A stretch of DNA of 40,208 nt from Jimgerdemannia flammicorona (lineage: Eukaryota > Mucoromycota > Endogonomycetes > Endogonales > Endogonaceae). The notes under the pieces were generated by a model. That model was not told the origin of the DNA and ran no database searches. It was given only the letters and a program-made list of their open reading frames with translations. Both the position numbers and the translations under genes were made by a program. Position 1 is the first letter of the stretch, and every line of letters starts with the position of its first letter. Shown piece by piece: positions 17,527-28,418 of the stretch. The stretch lies in assembly GCA_003990745.1 (NCBI GenBank), contig RBNI01000148.1, positions 1 to 40,208 on the forward strand. Direction: 5' to 3'.

Positions 17527-19168
17527 TATAATGATGACCTCAGAATAATGACATCAGCACAAGAGACAGCAATTCCTTGCAAGCCACTTGATCAGAGCAT
17601 AAGAAGATTATACAGCATGACTCACCCAGGCTATAAGATGAGCAATGATGACCAACTGTGAGTCATTGTGACTACAGTACAGACATCTTGAGGAATATAA
17701 AAGAAGGATCATAGAACCACAGTAGCAGTAACTCAATAAGACCCACCAATCCCAAAATAGCTCAAAGACTTATCACAAATGAAATACCTGCTGCTCACCA
17801 AACCTCAAGGTCAAGGAACTACCAAGGTACCTCCGTTGAAGAAAGGATGTTCCAAGACATCAGAAGAGCCATGAAGACCCACATAAGAAGGACTCCTAGC
17901 CTCAACCTAGGTACCAGAGATCCTTATCACTTTATTCTCTACTACTGTAAAATGGAAACAAGGATCACCATTACTCCTGAATGCCTCTAAATATGGCAGA
18001 AGTATGAAATAGGAAACCTTCTCTGCCAGGAGTTCCCACAGACCAGCCCTCAAGAGTTACAAGATGCCACTCCCATGGATATATGTGAAATAAGGACAAC
18101 TAAGAAGATTCATCAGATCTTCAGATATACACCATGGTTGATCCCCAACTTGGAGTATGTTAGAGTCTCAGACTTTAAAGATCTGTCAGCCCACCATATC
18201 AATGCACTAGAAGCCAGGGTGGCTACAGCAGTCTGCTATTACTCTCAATAGTGATGAAGTAGAAGACTTCTGGTATCCTATCCTCCAAAACAACCCAGAT
18301 CAATTCCTGCAAGGATTGATCTCAGTATTCCAAGGCTCAAGCATCCAGGTTAGATCTCCCCAAGACCTCACATTTGTCTCTTATTTTGTAGAAGAGAACC
18401 TCATAGACTGGAGAGCCCTGGATCTCCTCACTCTCTCTGCTACTGCTGAATGTGATGATATTATCAGTGATGACATCATCCTACATGACATATATAAATC
18501 ACATGATATATGCAAACCATGTGATATATGCGAAATGAGCAATCTATGTGATGAGACTGAAACATTTGTAGATCTCATCTCCTTTAGTGACAATAAGGAT
18601 GAAGCCCTCATGATTCTGAACATTCTGCTCTAAAGTCTCATAGTTACACTGAATTATGCCAGCATTCTTTTCCTGTGTAACAGCTGTTCCTCAACTGGTA
18701 TTCTGATCTTGTGTGACTCAGAATTATTCCAGCACCCTTTTCCTATATCACCAAAATTATTCCAGCACCCTTTTTCTATATTACCAAAATTATACCAGTA
18801 TCTTGAACCTGTACAACCATCTGTGCTGACACTGGAACTTGGCAATTTTCTGTATCCCAGCATTTTATTTAGTTATTGAAATTTATATTTAGCTTTATAT
18901 CTTAGCAACTATTGAATTATATTTTGTATAAATACCCCTCTTATTTCCTTCAAAATAAAGTCAGTCTACTCAGTGCAATACATACAATTCCTTGCAAGCA
19001 ATCTAAAAGAGATAACAAGACAGTTTAAAGATAAGAAGTTTGAAAACTATAAGACCTTAGGAAGGCACTTCAATAAGAATTTGCTTATAACAAACTTGAG
19101 TTAGTCTAAGAGATATACTTTGAAGAGAATCTGACATATTTGAAGGACTCAGCAACCATTACATGACA
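17527..19168 (+). repeat. DUT-Gypsy solo LTR 2 (1642 bp)
   Basis: Begins TATAATGATGACC (TG to TA) and ends ACATGACA, flanked by ATAG. It is longer and more diverged than the other LTRs, with a differently expanded repeat region at about 18655-18830. TGAGTCA at 17659 and TATAAAAG at 17696 remain. It splits Copia RT between YYMTSKSIK and IDIKRAFLN. Confidence 0.88.
17784..18633 (+). pseudogene. LTR gene in solo LTR 2 (start lost, several breaks)
   Basis: The start codon position reads ATA. Several stops and indels follow (a TAG shortly after DIHRS-like coding, a deletion near 18230). The last third, from 18316, is open for 105 codons and includes IQVRSPQDLTFVSYFVEENLIDWRA and the tail SFSDNKDEALMILNILL. 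The acidic part has an extra repeat of ICKPCDICE-like residues. Confidence 0.7.
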
Positions 19169-20440
19169 ATAGATATAAAGAGAGCATTTCTAAATAGTGA
19201 TGTAGATACCAAACTATATGTCTGTCAACTGCAAGAATACAAAAAAGGCAAGCTTGTATATAAATTATATAAAGGATTATATATATAGTATTAAGCAAGT
19301 AGTATAACTATAAAATAAAAGAATAGATAAACATCTCTTCAATAATGGATTTATGTATTACAAAGTAGATAACTACATATATATCCAATACTATAATGAT
19401 GGCATAGTATTTATTGATATTTGGATTGATGATATTATTATCATTATCAGTAAGAACAGACTTAATGGAGTCAAAAAAGCCCTATACTGAGAATTTAAGA
19501 TGATAGATATGAGTGACATATCCTTTGTTTTGGGGATATCCATTATACATAACAGAAATACATATACAATATATCTCTTGCAAGTAATATATACTCAAAC
19601 AATCCTTGAATATTTCAATATAAATTAATGCAAGTCTATTAGCACTCTTATAAATACTTTTGTGAAGTTAAGAAAACCAGACACTACTCTTGAGGATGAT
19701 AACAATATGTAAGCTAAGAATAGTATTAAAGATATATCTTATTAGCAAGCAGTTAGTTCTCTCATATATCTCATACTAGGAATAAGGTCTAATATATTAT
19801 ATATTATAAATAAGATGGTACAATATTCCTCCTGCTTTGACAATATATATTAGAGTACTGTCAAGAGAATATTTAGGTATCTTAAGAGTATAGCATACTA
19901 TATACTTATATTGAGTAATAGTGATAGCAGGAGAAATAATAAGAAAAATACTATTTGACTATTTAGTATATATAATACTGATTGGATAGATGATCTTAAT
20001 GATTATTAATCTATAATAGGCCATCTTTTCTATATTAGTAATAAAGGATCTATTATATCCTAACAAATATATAAGCAGAGTTTGGTGGCAATATCATCAA
20101 TGCAGGCAGAGTACCAGATATTGTTAATGATAATAAAAGAAATAATATAGCTCTACAAATTGTTAAAAGAGCTTGGTTTCACTCAGAAGAACTCTACATT
20201 AATCAAGTAAGACAATTAATCAACAATAGCATTTGCCAAAAACTCAGTATATTATAGTAGAATAAAATATATCAATATATAGTCTATTTTATTTATAAAT
20301 ATATAGAGTGTAAAAGTATATGCTTGAAATATATCCCTATAGAGTATATGATTACTAATTCACTTATGAAAGTCCTTTCAAAGCTGAAGTTTGAGAAATA
20401 TATTAAAGGAATGGATCTTCTTCTTATAAGTAATATACCA
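19169..20440 (+). pseudogene. Copia RT C-terminal half and RNase H remnant
   Basis: Continues directly from 17526: QIDIKRAFLNSDVDTKLYV, then GKLVYKLYKGLY. At about 19400 IDIWIDDIII corresponds to the YVDDI active site, followed by GVKKALY and SFVLGISIIHNRNTYTIYL. RNase H follows: AVSSLIYLILGIRSNI, KRIFRYLKSIAYYI, LVAISSMQAEYQIL and TIAFAKNSVYYSRIKYINI, each a clear echo of the Copia consensus. Stops and frameshifts are frequent. Confidence 0.82.
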
Positions 20441-20939
20441 GTTTAGCAGTTAATCATAAGATATTTTTCAGGCTCTCAAAAGCCTCTCTTTCTATATTTG
20501 TATTATTTATATCTATATTTTATATTCTCTCTTTTATGAGTGGATTTTTGTAGATATTTCACATATTTTAGATATATTTTAGAATACTTTTTAACTTATA
20601 AAAATTTCTTAAGTATAGGATTATATATATATATGTATATATAATTTTTAAGTTATTTATATTTCTAGTTTTTATATATATTAGGCATTGCTTTTTACTC
20701 TAGTTTGCAGTTTGTATTCTCTTTTTGGATTATATATCTCATTGAGTAGAAGTATTAGGATAGTAACTCAATATATCAATATATGACTTATGCTATTTTA
20801 TCAGATTTATATCATTCATTAGTAATGTATGAAATATGTGACTTTAAGAACTTCAATAAATACCTCTCTTTTACAATATATATTATATTAAATATATTGA
20901 AGATTGTTTCTCTTATATTATAGAGATCAAAAAGAGGAG
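20441..20939. other. AT-rich spacer, nothing recognised
   Basis: Between the Copia RNase H and the next Gypsy relic. It contains TA-repeat tracts (about 20620-20645). It may hold the 3' LTR of the Copia element, but I could not delimit one. Confidence 0.5.
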
Positions 20940-21639
20940 ATCCAAAATTACTAAAATCTTGATAATTTTAAATAAAGACCTCAAAAGTCTCTAGAGTCAA
21001 GAGAATATTACAGATTAAGTCAATAATTGAAAAAATCCTGATTGTATTAATCTTCAAAGACAAATTAAAAAATACTTAATAAATATATTCATCAATAGTA
21101 GTATAAGCCAATACTATCTAAATTATGAAATTGCTAGAAAATTGAAGTCAATATATAATAAAATCTCATATCAACTACTGTGTAATTTAGAAATATAACT
21201 ACTCAATCACTGACCACTATTGTTAAGAATGCAATTCTGACTCTTGAGAGCTATCAATATAAGACTCAGTAAACCTTCCATATTGCAGACCTCTCAGAAT
21301 ATAAAGTTATTTTAGAAAAAACCTAACTTTCAAAAGTAAACTCTATAATTAACTAGAGAATCAATATATTGACAATTGGTACTATAATTCTAAATCCAAC
21401 TCAACTATAGAAACCATATAACCTCATTATAGTAATTCAACTCAAGAAGATACTATATGAGCCCAAAGTAGGAATATTCTTAGTCTATATTAAGGAAATA
21501 TTTATATATAAGTAAAAGGATGATAATAATGAACTACTAGAACTCTGAGAACTCAAAGAAGAATTTATATAACAATATCTTTCAAGAATCAAAGGAACTA
21601 CTACCAAAATGACAAATTGATCATATAATTGAAGTTATA

Positions 21640-22870
21640 CTAAAATCTGAATCTCCTTTTTAAAGTATTTATTAACTAATGCAATCTGAGCTTCAAATGT
21701 TTAAAAAATAGCTCAATGATTTCTTTGAGAAGAAACTAATTCAACTATCACTATTACCAATAGAGTACTAATTCTTTTTGGTAAGAAAAAGAATGGAAGC
21801 ATATAAATATATATTGACTATAGAGCTCTCAACAAAATTACTATCAAGAATTGGTATACTCTATCTAAAATTAATGAGCTTCTAGATCAAGTCTATAGTA
21901 TACAAGTATTCTCTCTTATTGATCTCATATCTGAATACTATTAAATATAAATCAAGAAAGAAAATATTTCAAAAACAGACTTCTAAATATGATTTAATCA
22001 CTAAAAATTTATAGTTATATTATTCAAACTTATTAATATTCTTACAATATATCTTCTAGAGTCTTTATATTAGTATATATTGATAATATTCTTATCTATA
22101 GCCCTAACTAATAAATATACCTAGACTATTTATGAAATATTATAGCAAACTGACTGTTTACTAAAAGATAGAAGTATAGCTTTTTTAAGAAAGAAATCAA
22201 ATATCTTGGACACCTTGTCTCTGACAAATATATTGTTACTAATTTTGGCAAAATCAATGTAATTCAAAACTGATCTATTCTGAAAACTCTCAAATTTTTA
22301 TAGAGATTCAATAGACTAGTAGGATTTTATTAAAGATTTATTAAAGAATTCTCCTATATGACTATCTCTCTAATAGCTCTCATATATAAAAGTATTAATA
22401 TTATAAAGAATTAGAGACCTGAACATACTAGAGCTTTCAATAGCCTTAAGAAAACTCTTACCAAAGTATTAGTTCTAGCAGTACCAGATTTAAAAGAACT
22501 ATTTAAGATAATAACTGATACTGATAGTATTATTATTAGTACTATACTTAAACAAAATAGCTATTTAGTTGTATATCTATTTCAAAAATTAAATAAATAT
22601 GAGCTCAACTATATAACTCAGGATAAGGAACTTCTGATAGTAATATAAAGCTATTGAATCTAGTGATACTTCCTTATTAAAAAACTCTTCACTCTCTAGA
22701 TAGATCACAAACTACTCTAATATATTCAGATATAACTAGTTTTTACCAAGCAGTATACTCAATAGATACAATAACTGACTCTTTATGATATCACTATCAA
22801 ATATATTACTAGAATAAAAAATATTATAGCAGATGTACTATTATATAGTATACAAAAGAATAATCTGACT
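21640..22870 (+). pseudogene. RT and RNase H of the chromodomain Gypsy relic
   Basis: [19 protein letters not shown] is almost unchanged from the Gypsy consensus, and [25 protein letters not shown] follows. The YIDD motif survives only as an ILIIF-like remnant near 22080. Connection and RNase H residues YELNYITQDKELL and IDHKLLQYIQ remain. Many TAA/TAG codons and several frameshifts. It is distinct from the DUT-Gypsy pol, so a different lineage. Confidence 0.78.
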
Positions 22871-23069
22871 AGCATCTCTCTCTTCTAAAATGATCTAGTT
22901 CAGACTATAAAAAATGACTATATCAAGAATCTGGCCCTACAGAAAATTGCCAATAATCTACTATAAGAGTATCTAATCTCAACAGATCTACAAGAATGCT
23001 GCAAACAAAAATAGTTATATCTTTCTGGATAACCAGTAACTCTAGATCCCAAACACTTCTATCTAAATC

Positions 23070-24290
23070 AAAATCCTCCAAGAAGCTTATAATGTACCAT
23101 ATATTAGATATATGAGATTTGAGAAAATCTATCAAACTGTCATATAAGAATTTTACTAGTCAAAGATGATGCAAGATATCAGAAAATATATCATAAGCTA
23201 TAAAATATACCAATAATATAAGTCTAATAATCTAGTTTCATCTGAAATACTCCAGTCCTCTCTTAATCTTAACTAGAAACTAAGATTACATTGACTTAGA
23301 TTTTATCATGCAGCTATTAAAAATAAAGAAGAGAAGAGATATAATTATTATATTCATAGATTATCTCAGTAAATAAGTATACTTTACTATAATAGATATA
23401 TTAGTCACAGCTCTCAAAACTGTCTAACTATTTTTGGAAAACATATTTCAACTCTATAGATTACTAGCAGTTCTTAAGAGATGTATAATTTATAAGTAAC
23501 TTCTGGAAGACACTATTTAAGAGTCTAAGAATATAGCTTATAATATCTACTATCTTTTATCTACAAACTGATAGACATACTGAAAGGATTAACTAAATCT
23601 TCAAGCAGATGTTCAGTATCTATTACAATTATATACCGAACAATTGGGATGAATACCTAGTCTTAGTTAAATTTATATATAATAACTCTATATCTAGTAG
23701 TACTAAACTCATATCATTTGAAGCTATTAGTAATCAGAAGTTCCAAACACTAATCAATGTAATATAGTTTTAAGTACTAGTAGCTTAAAATGTAATTAAA
23801 ACTATTAAAGAAAAGATACAACAAGTATATAATACTCTGATTTAAATATAGTATAATCAGATTACCAATACTAATAGATATAGAAATAAAGTCACATTTA
23901 CTTCTGGTGACCAGGTACTACTAAATACTAAGTATCTCACATTAGACAATATTGGACCCAAAAAGAAACTCAGACCCCACTTTATTAGACCCTTTAAGAT
24001 CTTGGAATGAATTAAAGAAACTACTTACAAACTTCAACTATTAGATAGATGAAAAATATATCTAGTATTCTATATCTTGCAACTCAGAAAATATACTCCA
24101 AACCTATTCAAAGAATGATCTATATCATTACTTGTACTAGTTCAATTCAAAGACTATAAAAAATTTAAAGCAGAACAAATCTTAAAGTATAAGGAAAGAA
24201 AGTATAAATAATTAAAGAATCAATAAGATACTATCTAATCAAGTAGAAAAGCTACTCTAACTGAGATGCTATCTAAGAATATAAAGAACA
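23070..24290 (+). pseudogene. integrase and chromodomain remnant
   Basis: Zinc-finger-side residues EAYNVPY, MMQDIRKYI and YKIYQ can be read, then degraded core sequence. The C-terminal part is clearer: VTFTSGDQVLLNTKYL, KKKLRPHFIRPFKILE and YLVFYILQLRKYTPNLF. The following KFKAEQILKYKERKYK fits the first strand of an integrase-linked chromodomain (F-x-V-E-x-I-L-x-x-R). Such domains direct insertion to heterochromatin in chromoviruses. Confidence 0.7.
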
Positions 24291-24300
24291 TCTCTGACCA

Positions 24301-24861
24301 AATATAACTGAATAACTCAATACTTATAAAGGAAAGTATAATCTATAATAATCTATCAAATACTAAAAAGTAGTCTTCAGGTTACTCAAAAGCCACCAAC
24401 AGAAACCATATAATTTAACAAGAACAGATAAGTAGATAATACCAAACAATTTACTGAAAACAAAATAAATATCCAAGTATAAATTAATAAACTCATTAAT
24501 ATTCTTAAAGAAAAAGTTATTCAAACTATCATCTTCTTCTTTTCTGATAAACTTATTATATAAAAAGATGAAAACTACTATTTCTTCACTACCTTTAAAT
24601 AATATCTTTAATAGAATAAATAAGTTTATCACCAAAATGAATTTCTAATATAATATGAAATAGAAATATAATTCTAGTACTATTAATATCAAAACAACTT
24701 AAAAAATATTCACATATTTATAGGAATTGATATAGATATCCAGAAGAACCAAATACACTATAGTTTAACCTTAAACAAATTGATAGAACTAATTGAAACT
24801 TCCTCCTTAACTTTTTAAACTAAAGTCTGACTATATCAATATCTATTAAATAAGTAACTGA
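24301..24861. other. AT-rich sequence, nothing recognised
   Basis: Left flank of the 4.0-kb Gypsy derivative; it would be continuous with 28888 onward before that insertion. A chance minus-strand ORF of 90 codons is made of A/T-rich codons. I see no domain. Confidence 0.5.
24858..24861. repeat. target-site duplication CTGA, left
   Basis: CTGA adjoins the LTR and is repeated at 28884-28887. Confidence 0.8.
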
Positions 24862-25326
24862 TGTAATGTAGCGGATGCTTAACCTTGTAAGTATGTCGGA
24901 TTTCTGTATCTTGAATTCTTGATCTTCTTTGACTTCACGGAGTCCTCGGTATGCAGGGGTGGGTGAGTTCGAAGTATATCTGCCCACAGGCTTACTAGTT
25001 CCTTTGCTTTCTCTTTGCTTTGAACTATTTCAATCTGAGGTTTATTCACTTGAAGATACTGGGTTATTTATACAAGTTTTGCTAACTATAAGGTGGCTAA
25101 GTAATGAGTCATTCTGCAAGTATCGGATCTTTCAACATCTGCTAGGATTCCGCTGATTGCAAACATTCTAACATCTTCTAAATCTTTGCAAATGTTAAAG
25201 TTTCTGCACTTTGCAGAATATGACTGCTATTTATAAGGCTAAACTATATAGGGAATCGGATTCAGGTACCATGATCAAATGTCTATTCCCCCTGTTTCAT
25301 GTTACTAATTCGGATCAACTGTCACA
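24862..25326 (-). repeat. 465-bp LTR (3' LTR of the 4.0-kb element)
   Basis: Plus-strand text runs from TGTAATGTAGCGG to CTGTCACA. It is near-identical and equal in length to 28419-28883. On the minus strand it has AATAAA (plus-strand TTTATT near 25040), which the 5' LTR lacks (AAGAAA there). Confidence 0.93.
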
Positions 25327-25339
25327 TCTTCCTCCTGAA
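25327..25339 (-). promoter_or_regulatory. polypurine tract of the 4.0-kb element
   Basis: Minus strand TTCAGGAGGAAGA next to the 3' LTR, identical to the tract before 13444. Confidence 0.75.
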
Positions 25340-25819
25340 TAGGTGATTCATCCTTGGAGCATCCTATTCACTCGAACTCCCAGGCTTCTATGATTTGTAT
25401 CTCCTTGTACTGCGCAATTTGTACCATTATGTTCCTCCAGTGTTGCCTCTTGACATATCCAAACTCTCCTGGGGTTACTTCCCAGAAGTGGGCTAGTACG
25501 ACTGGTGAAGCCCAGGGACTACTGACTTCTTTGATGATACCAGCTTCTTCCATCTGCTTGATTTCTTCTCTGAGCCATTCGCAGTAGGCTGGTGGGATGG
25601 GTCTTGCCCTCTAATAGATTGGTTCAGTGTCTCCTGTGTCCACATCATGATAGTAATGCAGGGTCTTTCCTTTGATATCTTTGAAATCTGTGGTAAGAAC
25701 ATCCTCAAATTCATAGAGTATCTTCTTGAGTTCTTTCTTGAGAGGAAACTCATTCCCAATGGTGTAGCTGTGCTTGGTTGTGGTCTCCTCCTTCTTGTGA
25801 TCTAATTCGGTGATTTTGG

Positions 25820-26210
25820 TGCTGGCAAATACTCCCCTTCCTGTGGATCTGAATTCCTTCTTTCCTCTCTCTGTTTCCTGCAACTTCTTGACTTCCATGA
25901 TCTTCGGTTATAGTACTGAGAAGATCAGCATCTGTGCCAATCGGTCCTTCTTCTTGATTGGGAATGGGATTGTAGGATTGTGGTTTCTTGCAATAAGCAA
26001 TATTTCTCCAATATAGTCTGAATCGATAACTCCTCCTTCAATGGTGATTTTGCTTTTTGCTAGGCTGCTTCTTGTTTTGAGAATTCCAACGTGATCCTTT
26101 GGGATGATCATCTCCAGTCCCATTGTGAGTAGGGTGGTTGTCTGGGGCTCCAGTATGGTTTCCTCCACTGTGGCAATATCCATTCTGGCTGTATTTTTCG
26201 ACTTGTATTC
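25820..26210 (-). other. dUTPase domain of the 4.0-kb element
   Basis: Motif 1 TARMDIATV (the usual Gly is Arg), motif 2 TRSSLAKSKI, motif 3 GGVIDSDYIGEI with its Asp, motif 4 KDRLAQM, motif 5 RGKKEFRSTGRG, in which two glycines have become Glu and Arg. The stop at 25908 lies between motifs 4 and 5. The motif 5 changes fit G-to-A transitions (GGA to AGA or GAA). Ancestrally an active-looking enzyme; this copy is not. Confidence 0.83.
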
Positions 26211-26388
26211 TGGTAGAACTGCATCAGGATGGATTTTCCAAATCTTGACCTTGATCTCTTCTTCATTGTCACTGTCTTCTAGGAGGGCTGGTGGTTCGCC
26301 ATCTTCCTCCTCTTCCTTTTTTCTTCTGGCCTGTTCTTCGAGAACCTTCCGTTTTCTTTCATAGTGGATCTTCTTGATTCTACCAGTG

Positions 26389-26445
26389 CATTGGTAGCAA
26401 TCATTGACATGCTCCATACAGTACATCTTGATTCTGTGGGGGCAG
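26389..26445 (-). other. Cys/His motif, 4.0-kb element
   Basis: CPHRIKMYCMEHVNDCYQC, all Cys and His in the spacing of copy A while intervening residues differ. This supports selection on the metal-binding positions before decay. Confidence 0.6.
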
Positions 26446-26639
26446 ACTCCTTGTGGCGCATATCCTTCTGCAATCTTCTTACACCATTCCTCCTCACTCA
26501 TCCATCCAACTTTCTTCTTCTTTTTCTGTGTGATTACCATGTAGGCTTCCTCTTGCTCACCTTCTTCTTCCTCCATCTCAGGGAGCACTCCTTTGTTAAC
26601 ATTGATAGGGATTCGCATCTTTTGTCCTCGGTAGACAAT

Positions 26640-26990
26640 CTACATCTTCTGTGCATTCAGATCGATTATTGCTCTGGCTTTGTGAAGCCACTGGTTGCCG
26701 ATGAGGATGTCGTAGTTGGTTGCATTGGTTACAATCACATCAACCGGGATGGTTGCTCCTCCAAACATGATGAGAACATCTTGGATCTTTCCCAGAGGGG
26801 TGGCTCTTGTACCATCTACTGTGACGAATACTAGCTTAGTTGCTTCTTCAATCTCCCATCCTAAGCGATCTACTGCCTTCTTACTAAGGAGACATCCTCC
26901 TGCTCCTGTGTCTATGATGGCTTCAAAGATTCTATCTTCGATTTGGCAGGTTGCATAGGCAGAAGTCTTGCGGTTGTCTTCACTTTCTTC
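26640..26990 (-). other. aspartic protease domain, 4.0-kb element
   Basis: IFEAIIDTGAGGCLLSKKAVD active site and NYDILIGNQWLHKARAIIDL, without a stop until TAG 26640. It would process the polyprotein. Confidence 0.85.
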
Positions 26991-27499
26991 TCCGGAGTCT
27001 TCTTGAACATTGTTGGCCTCCATTATCTTCCAACCTTGCTCCTTGGTGGTTTCTGCAAGTCCAAATCTCATTTGCTGCCTGAATGTGGGGATTTCTGCCA
27101 GCTGGCCGAAGGTTGCATTGACTTTTTGTTGGCTGAGATCCTTGAAGATATCATACTTGAAAGTCTTGGTCTTGCGAAGCTTCTTCTCCTTTTCTCCTTC
27201 ACTTGCTGGAGTGGTTCCTCGGATAATATCTTGGACTGCTTGCTCGAGCTCTATGTCTTGATCCATTTCTTCAGCTTGGCTTTCTGTGGTTATTTCCATC
27301 TGCTTTTCCACTGGGTTCTTCTTGGGTCTTCCTGGCAGTCTCTTGTAGGGTTCCTTGCAAACATCCTTCTTAGTGGTCTGAGCAGGATAGGCCTCCCATT
27401 CCTCGTCTGAATCTCCAATCTCCTCGAAGGTGATAATGTTGGCTTGCTCCTTATTTCTAGTAGTAGCATTGCTTGGCTGGGCTTTGCGCTTGGTTTCAC

Positions 27500-27560
27500 T
27501 CATACATTCATATGAGTAGTGGCCTTCTTCTCTGCAGCTGTAGCAGGTACCTTTCTTCTT
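27500..27560 (-). other. CCHC zinc knuckle of Gag
   Basis: CYSCREEGHYSYEC has the C-x2-C-x4-H-x4-C spacing of retroviral nucleocapsid knuckles, which bind genomic RNA. Intact here, destroyed in copy A. Confidence 0.88.
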
Positions 27561-28398
27561 GTCCGAGGTAGCGGCAAACTTCTGAATTGGGCAGCGATCT
27601 CTTCCTCTGATTTCTTTTACCACATCTCCTAGGTGAGTAGTCATTTCGGCAAACTGCTTGGCAAGTTCCTCCATAGGATCACCGTTTCTCTGTTGTTCTG
27701 TAGCTCTTGGTTGTGGTGTCTTTCAATTGATCATAGTGGTAGGGATAACACTGGTTGTCTTGGGTACTTCAATTCTAACTCCAGTCACTCTTTCCATTAT
27801 GTGGTCTTGTGGATGTCTGGCTATCTAATATCGCTGAGCGTAGGTGACTTTTTGTGCCAGATCCAGGACTACTAGTGATGAGCGGATGGCCAAGGCTATC
27901 TCTGGGTAAACTCCTTTCATAAAGGTTGCTTCAGCTACTTGGTCTTGGATGGCATCAGCATAATCCGCAAGGATTATCTGATATCGGATTCTTGTGAAGA
28001 ATGTGTTTGGATCCTTGCTCATTCTTTGACATGTTGTATTGAGCTGGTCCTTCAGGGCTTGCTTGATCTCGTCTGTGTAATAGGTATTCCGGAGCCAGGT
28101 CTTCTGTGCTATCAGTATAGCATCGGCATCATTTCCTGCATGGGTTGCGGCTGTGAATGCTGCTCTTACAGGTCCTTGTAGGCTGTAGAGCATGAGGGCT
28201 ACTTGCTGTCCTGCAGTTAAGGTCCTAACAGCAGTATACTGCTCAAAATTGTCTATGAAGGTGACGATTGATTCATCTGAAGTGTATCCATGAAATACAG
28301 GTGGTCTCATGTCCATTTTGTCTGATTGTGTTATATGAGTTCTTGTGGTAGTAGTTGTTCATTGTTCAGCTTGAAAGTGAGGGATTCGTCTTGAATCA

Positions 28399-28415
28399 CC
28401 AGCCAATGGGCACCA
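28399..28415 (-). promoter_or_regulatory. primer-binding site of the 4.0-kb element
   Basis: Minus strand TGGTGCCCATTGGCTGG, 3 nt inside the 5' LTR. Least mutated version in the window. It would pair with a tRNA ending GGGCACCA; identity not assigned. Confidence 0.7.
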
Positions 28416-28418
28416 AGT

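Larger units (their letters stand above)
5745..20440 (+). mobile_element. Ty1/Copia relic, split by three DUT-Gypsy insertions
   Basis: Joining 5745-6245, 14988-15104, 16622-17526 and 19173-20440 gives successive pieces of one Copia pol in order: integrase core, integrase C-terminal part, N-terminal RT, C-terminal RT, RNase H. Each join falls at a 4-bp duplication flanking an inserted Gypsy LTR, so the order and orientation leave little doubt. The relic is very AT-rich, full of TAA/TAG stops and frameshifts, and almost free of CpG. Its 5' part (gag, protease, zinc finger of integrase) is missing, probably beyond the minus-strand element that ends at 5744. I could not place its LTRs; 20440-20940 may contain the 3' one. 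Confidence 0.82.
20940..24300 (+). mobile_element. chromodomain Ty3/Gypsy relic (chromovirus type)
   Basis: A pol without long ORFs but readable in pieces. Protease end and linker at about 21190-21620 (LTLESYQYKTQ.TFHIADLSEYKVIL). RT at 21640-22450 ([46 protein letters not shown]). RNase H at 22490-22870 (FQKLNKYELNYITQDKELL). Integrase at 23070-23900. An SH3-like segment at 23890-24110 (VLLNTKYLTL...HFIRPFKILE, then YLVFYILQLRKY for the HPVFHVSLLRPY motif). A chromodomain-like stretch at about 24130-24290 (KFKAEQILKYKERKYK). No LTRs were found. Very AT-rich, so decay was heavy. Confidence 0.8.
25368..28316 (-). pseudogene. Gag-protease-dUTPase polyprotein, one 983-codon frame with five stops
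   Basis: Start ATG at 28316 (MDMRPPVFHGYTSDESIVTF). All pieces are in the same frame with no indel to the TGA at 25368-25370. Five internal stops: TAG 27825 (Trp in copy A), TGA 27723 (Arg in copy A), TAG 26640 (CAG in copy A), TAA 25908 and TAG 25611 (CAG in copy A). Four match C-to-T or G-to-A changes by direct comparison; the fifth (TAA) fits CAA. Capsid region residues 1-165; zinc knuckle CYSCREEGHYSYEC; protease IIDTGAGGCLLS; Cys/His motif; dUTPase; RT start KQMEEAGIIKEVSSPWASPV. The last 40 codons (VKRQHWRNIMVQIAQYKE region) match no known domain. Confidence 0.88.

Noticed and set aside
24363..24635. 90-codon minus-strand ORF with hydrophobic stretches
   Set aside because: AT-rich chance ORF of Leu, Ile, Phe and Asn codons in decayed DNA; no motif and no good start context.
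26364..27410. Plus-strand ORFs of 156 and 155 codons
   Set aside because: Antisense to the gag-protease frame of the 4.0-kb element, which has clear zinc-knuckle and protease motifs.
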